Assembly: GCA_041674385.1 (NCBI GenBank)
Contig: JBAYVU010000006.1
Location: 47,934-111,933, forward strand
DNA: 64,000 nucleotides
Source of the DNA: JACRAR01 sp041674385
Lineage (GTDB): Bacteria; Pseudomonadota; Gammaproteobacteria; Burkholderiales; Rhodocyclaceae
Reading direction: 5' to 3'
In this document: positions 9,492 through 17,163 of the stretch, piece by piece
Numbering within the stretch: the stretch's first letter is position 1
Layout: every line of letters starts with the position of its first letter
Made by a program: the position numbers and the translations under genes
Notes under the pieces: model-generated
What the model was told of the DNA's origin: nothing
What the model saw: the letters and a program-made list of their open reading frames with translations, nothing else
Database searches by the model: none

Positions 9492-9504
9492 GCACATATT
9501 GTGC
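9492..9504. promoter_or_regulatory. Candidate operator of the Phd/RelE pair
   Basis: Palindrome GCACA-TAT-TGTGC, 17 bp upstream of the antitoxin start. Type II antitoxins usually bind such dyads over their own promoter. Assignment is by position only. Confidence 0.4.
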
Positions 9505-9517
9505 ATTATCTTGTACA

Positions 9518-9952
9518 TATTACGCGCATATCCAATCGAATGATAGCCCATCGGCGCAGCTTGGCTGTAGAACCCAATTTCGATAGTCTCGCCTGATTCG
9601 CTTGCCACTCCAGGGGGGGCGTGAGTAGTTAGCAATATATTGATTATCCGAGACTATTACGTATTGGATTGATAAAATATGCATGCAGTGTCGTAGTCTC
9701 GCTGCTGCACTGCAACGCTTCTTGCGATGCGCTATTCAGCAGACACCATGTGTCGATCAGCATCGCAGCCATTCCCCTCTGAATTCGGTTCGTCACGCAT
9801 AGGCCAGCGCGTCTAGGGCGTCGCTCGGCCTATGTACCGGCTCTATTGGCACTGCCAAGGGGATGTGCTGCTCGTTGCCTCACTGCAGGGAGCGTAGAGG
9901 CGGTTTTCGTTACCAGAAGGCCGCGATTTCCATCTACACAGGAGCCATCACC
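9518..9952. other. Gene-free interval between toxin-antitoxin pair and island genes
   Basis: About 430 bp with no credible gene. It holds three copies of (A/G)TAGTCTCG: 9583-9591 and 9693-9701 in direct orientation, and 9649-9657 inverted. It also has AT-rich stretches near 9630-9680 and a homopolymer of seven G near 9613. A promoter for the rightward operon starting at 9953 must lie here. An attachment or excision region is possible but not shown. Confidence 0.4.
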
Positions 9953-10276
9953 ATGAATCCCACTACCAATCAGCCGTGCTCAGTCATCAACGGCGTACCC
10001 AGTAATCAGCTTTTCCCCATCGGCAGACTATTGGCCACACCAGGTGCTATTGACCTGTTGGCCGAACGCGGACTATCGACGTTCGAGTTTGTCTCACGTC
10101 ACCGGCAAGGCGACTGGGGCGATCTCGACGATGAAGACGTTCAGGCAAATCGCGCGGCACTGATTCACGGCAGTCGCTTGTTGTCTTCCTACCAGCTCGA
10201 TGCCAATACCCGGCTTTGGATCATCACTGAAGCCGACCGCTCGGCAACCACATTGTTGCTGCCGTCCGAATACTGA
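9953..10276 (+). CDS. Hypothetical protein, first gene of the integrase operon
   Basis: A 107-aa protein not recognised as a named family. The ATG at 9953 has a good site (AGGAG, 8 nt upstream); the longer frame from 9863 has none. It contains FPIGRLLATPGAIDLL and a DDEDVQANRAALIHGSRLLSSY segment. Small proteins of this type, with a C-terminus like LWIITEADRSATTLLLPSEY, are common in plasmid- or ICE-borne accessory regions; that is recollection rather than a search result. It is followed by a 71-aa gene and an integrase on the same strand. Confidence 0.7.
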   Translation: MNPTTNQPCSVINGVPSNQLFPIGRLLATPGAIDLLAERGLSTFEFVSRHRQGDWGDLDDEDVQANRAALIHGSRLLSSYQLDANTRLWIITEADRSATTLLLPSEY

Positions 10277-10308
10277 TCCCGCGTTGCTTACCTAGTGGAG
10301 GTTTCATC

Positions 10309-10524
10309 ATGAACGCTTCAGAGAAACAAACTGCCCCACTGACCGACGGTGTTGCCAAGCTGCTTGGTTCCGACGGCAACGCTTTCGGCATTCTGGGCCG
10401 TGTTCGCCGTGCCATTCTTGCAAGCAATCATCCCGAACTGGCGGACGCATTCATGCGCGAGGCGACGGCGAAGGACTACGACCATCTGCTTGTCACCTGC
10501 CAGCGATACGTGACGATTGAGTGA
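10309..10524 (+). CDS. Small hypothetical protein
   Basis: A 71-aa mostly helical protein with a strong ribosome site (GTGGAGG upstream of 10309). It has no recognisable domain. It lies 32 nt after the previous gene and 12 nt before the integrase, so the three probably form one operon. It could be a directionality or accessory factor for the recombinase, but it has no clear helix-turn-helix, so no function is assigned. Confidence 0.65.
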   Translation: MNASEKQTAPLTDGVAKLLGSDGNAFGILGRVRRAILASNHPELADAFMREATAKDYDHLLVTCQRYVTIE

Positions 10525-10536
10525 GGGGGCTATGCG

Positions 10537-11514
10537 ATGACTGTCCATACCTCTCAAACTCGCCAGCGCAGCAGAAGAAACGACAAGCTGGCTACAGCAG
10601 TCGTGCAGTATTCATCGGGAGGGCAACGCGACGCAGCCGTTTGCAGCTATCTCGCCGCTGCTCTTGCCGACAATACCTTGCGCGCCTATCGCTGTGATCT
10701 CAAGCATTTCATTGCATGGGGCGGCACGATTCCCGCCTCCCCGGAATGTGTTGCTACTTATGTCGCTCGGCATGCGCTGTTGCTATCGAGCGCCACCTTG
10801 TCCCGGCGTGTGGTAGCCATCGGTCGCGCCCATTCCGCACGGGGATTGCCATCGCCGACGACCGCGGAACTGGTCAGAGCCACCCTGAGGGGTATTCGCC
10901 GCAAGCGTGGATCGGCCCAGCGTCAAGTCGCGCCATTGCAAAAGGCCGACGTTGTGCGGTTGGTCTCTGGCCTACAGGGAATACGAGGTGCGCGCGACAA
11001 GGCTTTGCTGCTGATCGGTTTTGCCGGGGCATTCCGCCGCTCCGAGCTGGTGTCACTCGATATCGAGGATGTCGAGTTTGTTGCGGAAGGAGCGGCAATT
11101 CGTTTGCGCCGCAGCAAGACGGATCAAGAGGGACGCGGGCGCATTGTCGCCATACCCTATGTGCGTGGCCGCCATTGTCCTTGCCGTGCCTTGCAAGCGT
11201 GGTTGCAAATATCGGGCATTGAAACCGGCCCCCTGTTTCGCGGAGTCAGTCGCCATGATCAGGTGTTGTCGGATAGGCTGACCGCGCAGTCGGTGGCGCT
11301 CATCATCAAGCAGCGCGCGGCAGCCGTTGGCTTCGATCCGAGGCGCTATTCCGGCCATAGCTTGCGTGCCGGTTTTGCCACTTCGGCTGCTCAATCCGGC
11401 GCCCCATCTATGAGTATCCGCGCCCAAACCGGGCACCAGTCCGATGCCACGTTGCAACGCTATATCCGCAACAGCCAGCTTTTTGCGGACAACCCGAACC
11501 GCAAGGTTTGGTGA
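10537..11514 (+). CDS. Tyrosine site-specific recombinase (XerC/D-like integrase)
   Basis: A 325-aa phage-integrase-family recombinase. The N-terminal SAM-like core-binding domain (about residues 25-110) includes NTLRAYRCDLKHFIAW. The catalytic domain shows R167 (AFRRSEL), K194 (RRSKTDQ), H274 and R277 (GHSLRAGF), H300 (TGHQS) and nucleophile Y309 (LQRYIR), so the active site looks complete. It is the likely driver of movement of the surrounding island. It is not adjacent to a tRNA in this window, and no flanking att repeat could be identified. Confidence 0.93.
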   Translation: MTVHTSQTRQRSRRNDKLATAVVQYSSGGQRDAAVCSYLAAALADNTLRAYRCDLKHFIAWGGTIPASPECVATYVARHALLLSSATLSRRVVAIGRAHSARGLPSPTTAELVRATLRGIRRKRGSAQRQVAPLQKADVVRLVSGLQGIRGARDKALLLIGFAGAFRRSELVSLDIEDVEFVAEGAAIRLRRSKTDQEGRGRIVAIPYVRGRHCPCRALQAWLQISGIETGPLFRGVSRHDQVLSDRLTAQSVALIIKQRAAAVGFDPRRYSGHSLRAGFATSAAQSGAPSMSIRAQTGHQSDATLQRYIRNSQLFADNPNRKVW

Positions 11515-11610
11515 CCGCGATGCGGCTACACGATCCCGAGTTTGCCGCAGTCGAGGCATCTGTTCGCTTGCTTAGCTAACTCAGTAGTTCATCCCTGCAT
11601 TTTCACCCAC

Positions 11611-11650
11611 CGCCCCAGTCCGGCAACCCCCGGCTGGGGCGTCCCTTTTT
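11611..11650 (+). terminator. Candidate intrinsic terminator downstream of integrase
   Basis: Stem CGCCCCAG (11611-11618) pairs with CTGGGGCG (11634-11641), with an inner CCGG/CCGG pair, followed by TTTTT at 11646-11650. The radC ribosome site begins 3 nt after the T-run, so it may act as an attenuator for radC. Confidence 0.7.
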
Positions 11651-11662
11651 ATGGAGGACAAC

Positions 11663-12100
11663 ATGAGTGACGACATTCTGATCGAGAAGGCGCTGGAAAT
11701 TCTCAGTCAGCGCATCCGTGTCACCGATTGCCTTGCTGCTCCCGGCGCGGTACGCGACTACCTGCGCTTGTCTCTGGCCGGCAAAGAGCACGAAGTATTT
11801 GTCGTGATTCTGCTGGATGCTAGACATCGGGTCATTCGCTGCGAAGAACTGTTTCGCGGCACGCTGACGCAAACGAGCGTTTATCCCCGCGAAGTGGTCA
11901 AGCTGGCGCTCGCCGTAAATGCCGGCGCAGCGATATTCGCCCACAACCATCCCAGTGGCGTCGCCGAACCGTCCGCTGCCGATGAACTGCTCACAAGGCA
12001 GTTGAAAAGCGCCTTGGCGCTCGTCGATGTACGCGTCCTCGATCACTTCATCGTGGCGGGTGCCGAGGCGATTTCATTCGCCGAACGCGGCCTTCTATAG
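11663..12100 (+). CDS. radC: RadC-family JAB/MPN domain protein
   Basis: A 145-aa protein consisting only of the RadC JAB domain, without the N-terminal helix-hairpin-helix of chromosomal RadC (about 220 aa). The metal motif is visible as E (CEELFRGTL), HNHPSGVAEPSAAD (H-x-H, S and D), and the C-terminal VLDHFIVAG. The start at 11663 has GGAGG 6 nt upstream, better than the in-frame ATG at 11651. Short RadC proteins are typical of mobile islands and plasmids; their biochemical role is not settled. Confidence 0.9.
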   Translation: MSDDILIEKALEILSQRIRVTDCLAAPGAVRDYLRLSLAGKEHEVFVVILLDARHRVIRCEELFRGTLTQTSVYPREVVKLALAVNAGAAIFAHNHPSGVAEPSAADELLTRQLKSALALVDVRVLDHFIVAGAEAISFAERGLL

Positions 12101-12129
12101 CCGCCAATTCTTGTTCAGGAGAACCTACT

Positions 12130-12750
12130 ATGCAAACTTATCGCTGCCATCCTTCGCTGAAGCCAAGCAGGCTTGGCCCAGTTATCGGCAATATCCCCCT
12201 GCATTTGCAGCAGGGAGAGCTCGACGGCGCGTGCGGCCCTCACTGCATGTTGATGGCGCTGATGATCTTGGGCGTGCTGAAGCGCACGGAATTGGGCAGC
12301 CTGCCCAAGGCAAGAAGTCGCTCGTTGTCGCGCCTGTGGTGGATGGCGGAACGAAACTATTTTGAAGGAACCACGGCTGCCGAACTTCGCTGCATGCTGA
12401 CACCCTACGAAAAGAGCATCGAGACGCGCGTCCTGAGGAAAAATCAGATTGCTCGCACCGTCCAGGTCATTGGCGCTTTGGGTGTCGCCATCGTCAATAT
12501 CCACAATGCTGATTTCAACCATTGGGTATTAGCGGTGGGTACGGGCGGCCATAGCGCAGCAGACGACAGTAAGCCGCGCGAGCTATTGATACTCGATCCC
12601 GGTTGCTCTCCCATCCCCTTGGCCATCTGGAACGCGACGCTATCGACCAAATGCGATGGTCAGGGTCGTTACAGCTATGAAACACCGGAAGGCCGCCAAC
12701 GCGTCTATATAGACAACGTCTTGACCGTTAGGAGTGTGCAGCCAAGCTGA
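12130..12750 (+). CDS. Papain-like (C39-like) cysteine peptidase candidate
   Basis: A 206-aa protein with a plausible papain-like triad. C35 lies in ELDGACGPHCMLMAL, which matches the CG-P/A-x-x-L-M pattern of C39-like peptidases, with Q28/Q29 upstream for the oxyanion hole. H131 is in FNHWVLAVG and D156 in LLILDPG. No signal peptide, membrane segment or ABC transporter partner is visible, so it is not a bacteriocin exporter and probably acts in the cytoplasm. It lies 29 nt after radC and upstream of the WYL regulator. Family assignment is by motif only; the substrate is unknown. Confidence 0.65.
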   Translation: MQTYRCHPSLKPSRLGPVIGNIPLHLQQGELDGACGPHCMLMALMILGVLKRTELGSLPKARSRSLSRLWWMAERNYFEGTTAAELRCMLTPYEKSIETRVLRKNQIARTVQVIGALGVAIVNIHNADFNHWVLAVGTGGHSAADDSKPRELLILDPGCSPIPLAIWNATLSTKCDGQGRYSYETPEGRQRVYIDNVLTVRSVQPS

Positions 12751-12803
12751 CTGGCAGTTGAGGGGACTTGCCTGGTATGTCGCTCGCCGCGCAGAATACG
12801 CTT

Positions 12804-12828
12804 TATGGCGACACGATCTGTCGCCATA
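12804..12828. promoter_or_regulatory. Perfect inverted repeat upstream of WYL gene (candidate operator 1)
   Basis: Arms TATGGCGACA and TGTCGCCATA with a 5-bp spacer, 20 bp upstream of the WYL start. The core CGACA-N5-TGTCG recurs at 17166-17190 and 18225-18250. Placement suggests autoregulation by the WYL protein. Confidence 0.65.
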
Positions 12829-12847
12829 CTAACGCATCATTCGGAAC

Positions 12848-13864
12848 ATGATTGCCATGCAAGACACCTTCCACCGCTATCTCGTCATGTTGATGCTGAT
12901 TCCGCGTTATCCCGCGAGTATCAGCACCGAGCGATTGAAAGAGAAGCTTGAACAGTTCAGTTTCGATATTTCGCTCCGCTCGATTCAGCGCGACCTCAAC
13001 AAACTCTCGGTGAGATTCCCCCTTGTCAGTAACGAGGAGAAGCAACAGGGGTGGAGTTGGAAAGAAGACGCTGGCCAATTTACCTTGCCGGCACTCGACT
13101 CTCAGGCCGCGCTGGCGTTCTATATGGCCAAGCAGCACATCGAGCCGTTACTGCCGGCGAGTACAGTTGTCCACCTTCAGCCCTGGTTTCTCACAGCCGA
13201 GAAGGTCTTGAGCTATGGGGATGGCTTGGCGAAATGGCCGCAGAAGGTGCGTGTATTGCCTCCCGGCATTCAGCGTTTGCCGCCGCAGATCAATACTGAA
13301 GTGCAATCGGCTGTTTCCGAGGCTGTGTTGCAAGAGAAACAGCTTGAGGTTACCTATCTTGCCAATGGCGCCGATACGCCTTGGACTCGCACCATTCACC
13401 CGCTTGCCCTGGTCGTGCGGGATCGCGTGATCTATCTCCTAAGCGTTTTCGAGGGTCACAGCGATACCAGGCAGCTTGTTTTGCATCGCATGCAGAAAGC
13501 GACGATTCTCGATGCCCCGGCCAAACGCCCTGCCGATTTCGATCTCGACGCGGCTATTGAGCAGGGCGAGTTGAGCATGCCGCTCGGCAAGCACCCGATC
13601 CGCCTTGAGGCTCTGTTTTCTCGTCACGTCGCCATTCATCTGATTGAGTCTCCCATAGCGCCCGATCAGACTATCGAGGAGGAAGACGAAGAGGATGTAC
13701 GGCTGACTGCCACCGTTCCCGATACCTTCGAGTTGCGTCTTTGGCTCAAGTCATTCGGCGACGAAGTAGCTATCGTAAAACCTGCCAGCCTGCGCCGCGA
13801 GTTCCGCGACATGGCGGAAAACCTCGCGGCTTATTACGACATTGCTGCCGAGTCGACCGATTGA
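12848..13864 (+). CDS. WYL-domain transcriptional regulator
   Basis: A 338-aa protein. The N-terminal ~75 residues form a winged helix-turn-helix (TERLKEKLEQF, then SLRSIQRDLNKLS). The central WYL domain shows the pattern EVTYLANG and IHPLALVVRDRVIYLLSVF with a following LHRMQKA. A C-terminal WCX-like region follows, with acidic EEEDEEDVRLTATV and LRLWLKSFGDEV. WYL proteins often repress defence islands or phage genes and sense nucleic-acid ligands. A perfect 10-bp inverted repeat lies 20 bp before the start, and two related repeats occur upstream of other genes on the island. The next gene begins 7 nt after its stop. ATG 12857 is an alternative start. Confidence 0.9.
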   Translation: MIAMQDTFHRYLVMLMLIPRYPASISTERLKEKLEQFSFDISLRSIQRDLNKLSVRFPLVSNEEKQQGWSWKEDAGQFTLPALDSQAALAFYMAKQHIEPLLPASTVVHLQPWFLTAEKVLSYGDGLAKWPQKVRVLPPGIQRLPPQINTEVQSAVSEAVLQEKQLEVTYLANGADTPWTRTIHPLALVVRDRVIYLLSVFEGHSDTRQLVLHRMQKATILDAPAKRPADFDLDAAIEQGELSMPLGKHPIRLEALFSRHVAIHLIESPIAPDQTIEEEDEEDVRLTATVPDTFELRLWLKSFGDEVAIVKPASLRREFRDMAENLAAYYDIAAESTD

Positions 13865-13871
13865 GGTGCGC

Positions 13872-14375
13872 ATGGAAGACACAACCGCCTCCACGCTCGA
13901 AAACGAAATTATCAGCAAGCACCCTGAACAGTTCCACCGTGGCGAAATCTGGCTAGGCATCGACATTGGCGATGGATGGAAAACCATCGTCCTCGATGCC
14001 TGCCGCCAAGTCCAAGTCACACTCACCGCAGATGAGCTGCACCCGTTCCATTGGACGCAGATTAAGCAGAAATGGGGGCAGCTCAGGATGTATTGGCGGC
14101 CACGAAGCGGGGTCGCAATATGCTGTACCGCTCCCGATGGAATAATCGAGTTCGAGCGCGTTACTCAACGTGAAATTAGCACCGGAAATGGCGGCAACGA
14201 GATTTCGGTGGCCACCCAAGAGCGAATCCGCGCAATTGTCGATCTGGCGGCCGAACGCGCATCCGTTACCTGTGAAATATGCGGTGAAGACGGCCAACTG
14301 CGCCATGTGGGTTGTGTCAGGGTGTTGTGCGATGCCTGCCTTCGGAGCAGGTTGCATTCAGTGTCGACAAACTGA
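13872..14375 (+). CDS. Hypothetical protein with C-terminal zinc-knuckle-like motif
   Basis: A 167-aa protein with start 13872 supported by GAGGTG 6 nt upstream and by its position just after the WYL stop. The C-terminus has CEICGEDGQLRHVGCVRVLCDAC, two CxxC pairs that could bind zinc. The N-terminal half is IWLGIDIGDGWKTIVLDACRQV and HWTQIKQKWGQLRMYW. The latter suggests a small beta domain of unknown function. It is probably co-transcribed with the WYL regulator. No function is assigned. Confidence 0.75.
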   Translation: MEDTTASTLENEIISKHPEQFHRGEIWLGIDIGDGWKTIVLDACRQVQVTLTADELHPFHWTQIKQKWGQLRMYWRPRSGVAICCTAPDGIIEFERVTQREISTGNGGNEISVATQERIRAIVDLAAERASVTCEICGEDGQLRHVGCVRVLCDACLRSRLHSVSTN

Positions 14376-14441
14376 AAACCGCCCCCCTCCCGTCGTACCC
14401 GATCAGACCCGATGATGGCGAATAGGATGTATCGCTGATCG

Positions 14442-14798
14442 TTACCCTTGTGGGTGTCGAGCAACGGTTTTCGCCAGTTCGACGATCAACGTGCGCTGGT
14501 CAGGATTCAAATCCAGCAGAAGGCGCCGCAGAACCACCAAAGCCTCGCCGACTTCCGTAGATTGATCTTCGCTGCCATTGGCTGGCACAACCTCCCTGCC
14601 TTCAACGATAGCGTAGAGATCGGTAACCCCGATTTTCAATGCGGCCGCGATGCGCTCCAGAAGATCGGTCGACAAACGTCGCTCGCCCCGTTCCGCACGG
14701 GTAATGGTGCTGGTTTCGACGCCAAGGCTGAGCGCCAACTGTTCCGCAGAAAGGTTCTGAGATTCCCGAAAAGACCGTATGACTTGGCAGATATCCAT
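14442..14798 (-). CDS. XRE-family transcriptional regulator
   Basis: A 118-aa protein with an N-terminal lambda-repressor-type helix-turn-helix: IRSFRESQNLSAEQLALSLGVETSTITRAERG (split here for reading: helix 2 SAEQLALSLG, helix 3 TSTITRAE). The C-terminus VVLRRLLLDLNPDQRTLIVELAKTVA probably dimerises. It is divergent from the GIY-YIG-like gene at 14918. The shared 119-bp interval holds two palindromes, so it likely represses itself and that gene. Confidence 0.9.
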   Translation of the reverse strand: MDICQVIRSFRESQNLSAEQLALSLGVETSTITRAERGERRLSTDLLERIAAALKIGVTDLYAIVEGREVVPANGSEDQSTEVGEALVVLRRLLLDLNPDQRTLIVELAKTVARHPQG

Positions 14799-14830
14799 CC
14801 TGCCAATTCTTGCGGCCCAGGCACCTGCTA

Positions 14831-14880
14831 GGCAAAGACATCAAGGCAAATTGCCTGTATGGCAATTGCCAATATGGCAA
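14831..14880. promoter_or_regulatory. Cluster of GGCAA/TTGCC palindromes, candidate XRE operator
   Basis: Half-site GGCAA at 14831, palindrome GGCAAATTGCC at 14845-14855, palindrome TGGCAATTGCCA at 14860-14871, and half-site GGCAA at 14876. They sit between the divergent XRE and GIY-YIG-like genes, as expected for a shared operator. Confidence 0.7.
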
Positions 14881-14917
14881 AATAAAGCCATTAAAATTGT
14901 CAAATGCCTGGAATCGT

Positions 14918-15238
14918 ATGCCTGAGATCACCACTAAGCAGATTCATATCGACTGGGAAGGGCCGTTTTCCTATGAACAGCTCAAGACCTTGGACGGAAA
15001 CGCTGATTACGGCGTATATCAAGTTTATGGTGGTCACCCTGTTTATGGTTCCAGAGTGCTCCTTTACATAGGGAAAGCAGAACAACAAACATTTAGCACG
15101 CGGCTTAACCAAGAGTGGTGGGGCGAATCGAACCGCGATGCGGGCAACGTTGAGGTTTATGTTGGCCGCCTTTCTGGCATGGAAAAGCCAAGACGCCAGA
15201 AGTGGGATGAACTGATCGACCTCGCCGAAAAATTGCTG
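14918..15238 (+). pseudogene. GIY-YIG-like nuclease gene, 5' part, interrupted by IS256-type element
   Basis: The first 107 codons of a gene cut at 15238. The sequence shows GVYQVYGGHPVYG followed by SRVLLYIGKAEQQTFSTRL, which fits the GIY...YIG core of GIY-YIG nucleases (here GVY and LYIG). Removing the insertion and one copy of the 8-bp duplication joins this part in frame to 16576-16761, giving a 168-aa protein. The break is therefore simple and recent. The native product may have been a small homing or restriction-type nuclease under XRE control; this is inference. Confidence 0.75.
15231..15238 (+). repeat. Target-site duplication, left copy
   Basis: AATTGCTG directly left of the insertion sequence; identical to 16568-16575. 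An 8-bp duplication fits the IS256 family. Confidence 0.93.
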
Positions 15239-16567
15239 GGGCCTGTCCGAATTTTTGTGTAAACGGAGTTTTGGTTACAGCTGAGGGATGCGCTCCTCGA
15301 ACTGGATGGTAAATCGATTCAGCGCGGCCTTCCAATCGCGGATCGGCATGGTCCATTTCTGGCTGATGTTGCGCAGCGCCAGGTAGAACAGTTTCAGCAG
15401 CGCCTCGTCGCTCGGGAACGAGCCGCGGTTCTTCGTCAGCTTGCGCAGGCTCATATTGACCGACTCGATGGCGTTGGTCGTGTAGATGACCTTTCTGATC
15501 TCCGGCGGATAATCGAAGAACGGGATCAGGCGCAGCCAGTTCCGCCGCCAGGACTGGCTGATCGGCAGATACTCGTCATCCCATTTGGCCTCGAACTCGC
15601 CGAGCCGCTGCTCGGCTTCATCGGCCGTGGCCGACTCGTAAATGCGTTTCAGGTCGACCGCCACTTCCGGCCGACGCTTCCAGGAAACGTAGTTCAGGCT
15701 GTGCCGCACCATGTGCACGACACACAGCTGAACGGCCGCGCGGGGGAAGACGGCTTCGATGGCTTCCGGGAAACCCTTCAGCCCATCGACGCAGGCGATG
15801 AAGATGTCTTGCACGCCGCGGTTGCGCAGTTCGGTGACGACCTGCAGCCAGAACTTGGCGCCCTCCGTTTGGGCCAGCCACAGGCCCAGTACCTCCTTCT
15901 CGCCGGTCATCGTGACGCCGATGGCCAGATAGACCGCCTTGACTCTGACGGCGCCTTCCCGCACTTTGACGTGGATGCAGTCGAGATAGATGATCGGGTA
16001 GATCGGATCGAGTGGACGCGCCTGCCACGCCTTGACCTCTTCGCTGACGGCGTCGGTAATCGACGAGATCAAGCTGGGCGATACTTCGGTGCCGTACATT
16101 TCCTCCAGATGGGCCTGGATCTCCCGCACGGTCATGCCCCGGGCGTAGAGCGACAGGATCTTGTCGTCGAAGCCGCTCCAGCGCGTTTGATGCTTGGGGA
16201 TCAGTTGCGGCTCGAACGTTCCATGCCGATCCCGCGGTATCTCGATGGGCAGTTCGCCGAACTCGCCCTTGAGCGTCTTCCGGCTCTTGCCATTCCGCGT
16301 ATTGCCGGCCGCGTTGGCCACCGGCTCGTTCTTGCCATGACCGAGGTGTTCGGCCAGTTCGGCATCCAGTGCCTTCTCAACCAGCAACTTGGTCAGCTGC
16401 TTGAGCAGGCCGTTCTCGCCAATCAGGTCTTCGGGTTTCTTGTAGTCGGCCAGCAGACCGGCCAGTAGTTCTTCAGGAACTGCATGTTTCTTCGTGCTCA
16501 TCGTGCCTCCGGACAGTTCGGCAGTTTCCTGCCAATCATCCGTTTACACAAAATTCAGCACAGGCCC
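15239..16567 (-). mobile_element. IS256-family insertion sequence, complete, 1329 bp
   Basis: The element is bounded by imperfect 29-bp terminal inverted repeats starting GGGCCTGT and ending in GTGTAAACGGA, with four mismatches. It is flanked by an 8-bp direct duplication AATTGCTG and carries one transposase gene on the minus strand. Intact ends and an intact gene suggest recent and possibly active transposition. Confidence 0.95.
15275..16501 (-). CDS. IS256-family (Mutator-like) transposase
   Basis: A 408-aa DDE transposase of normal family length. The catalytic residues read as D174 (IIYLDCIHVKV), D239 (ACVDGLKGFPEA) and E346 (TTNAIESVNMSLRK). VQLCVVHMVRHSLNYV is the family C/H signature. 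The start has GGAGG 8 nt upstream. The gene occupies nearly the whole element. Confidence 0.97.
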   Translation of the reverse strand: MSTKKHAVPEELLAGLLADYKKPEDLIGENGLLKQLTKLLVEKALDAELAEHLGHGKNEPVANAAGNTRNGKSRKTLKGEFGELPIEIPRDRHGTFEPQLIPKHQTRWSGFDDKILSLYARGMTVREIQAHLEEMYGTEVSPSLISSITDAVSEEVKAWQARPLDPIYPIIYLDCIHVKVREGAVRVKAVYLAIGVTMTGEKEVLGLWLAQTEGAKFWLQVVTELRNRGVQDIFIACVDGLKGFPEAIEAVFPRAAVQLCVVHMVRHSLNYVSWKRRPEVAVDLKRIYESATADEAEQRLGEFEAKWDDEYLPISQSWRRNWLRLIPFFDYPPEIRKVIYTTNAIESVNMSLRKLTKNRGSFPSDEALLKLFYLALRNISQKWTMPIRDWKAALNRFTIQFEERIPQL

Positions 16568-16575
16568 AATTGCTG
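16568..16575 (+). repeat. Target-site duplication, right copy
   Basis: AATTGCTG, identical to 15231-15238. Confidence 0.93.
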
Positions 16576-16761
16576 ATCTTTGCGCATCACCCGGCATCAA
16601 ATTCCTCAAACCTAAACTCGTTACCCGAAGACGTGAAGCAAATTCACATTTTCAACTGGGGACAGTTCCGTGACCTAATGGCCGAAGTGTCTGGGATGAG
16701 ATGGGCATCATTTTTTGATGCTGAGCGCAATAGCGATAACTGGAAAGTCTATTCACTGTAG
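16576..16761 (+). pseudogene. GIY-YIG-like gene, 3' part
   Basis: The last 61 codons of the disrupted gene. The frame continues exactly from codon CTG at 15236-15238 (AEKLL, then IFAHHPASNSS) to the TAG at 16759-16761. It contains VKQIHIFNWGQFRDLMAEVSG. No other inactivating change is seen. Confidence 0.75.
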
Positions 16762-16784
16762 TCTCAGTCAGCCAATTACAGGCT

Positions 16785-17123
16785 TCACCAATCGCAAGCT
16801 TTGCTCACAGCTTGCGCTGGTCCCTTTAAGCTTTCAATATCACCGGGGCTAAAGCTCTTTGCTCCCGGAACAAACATCCGTAGGGCTTGCTCGGGCTGTT
16901 CGGCCATAAACCGGTAGTCCTTGATGCTGCACCCACGCTGAACAACGAATTGCTTCACCATATCGCATTGCAAAGCCACGACGTGTTCGGCTTTTGTGCC
17001 CCCGTGTATGCCCGCCTCACCCAGGGCCATGAGATCGACAGCAATACACTGTGCTTCAGGCGTTCTACCGCAGGCAGACATTAACAGCGCACCCAGCAGT
17101 ATCGCAAAAGCCTTGTAGTTCAT
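16785..17123 (-). CDS. Small predicted lipoprotein
   Basis: A 112-aa protein starting at 17123 with a strong site (GGAGGGA). The N-terminus MNYKAFAILLGALLMSACG is a lipoprotein signal with lipobox LMSAC, so the mature protein should be membrane anchored from Cys18. Several later cysteines (AQCIAVDLM, LQCDMVKQF, GCSIKD, KACDW) may form disulfides in the periplasm. The longer frame to 17258 runs into the neighbouring gene and lacks a ribosome site. A perfect inverted repeat of the WYL-type lies 43-67 bp upstream. Confidence 0.75.
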   Translation of the reverse strand: MNYKAFAILLGALLMSACGRTPEAQCIAVDLMALGEAGIHGGTKAEHVVALQCDMVKQFVVQRGCSIKDYRFMAEQPEQALRMFVPGAKSFSPGDIESLKGPAQAVSKACDW

Positions 17124-17163
17124 ATTCCCTCCGGTCTCGATATTGACCAGGGCATTCTTGCTG

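Noticed and set aside
11518..11579. 19-codon frame after the integrase
   Set aside because: Too short, with no other support.
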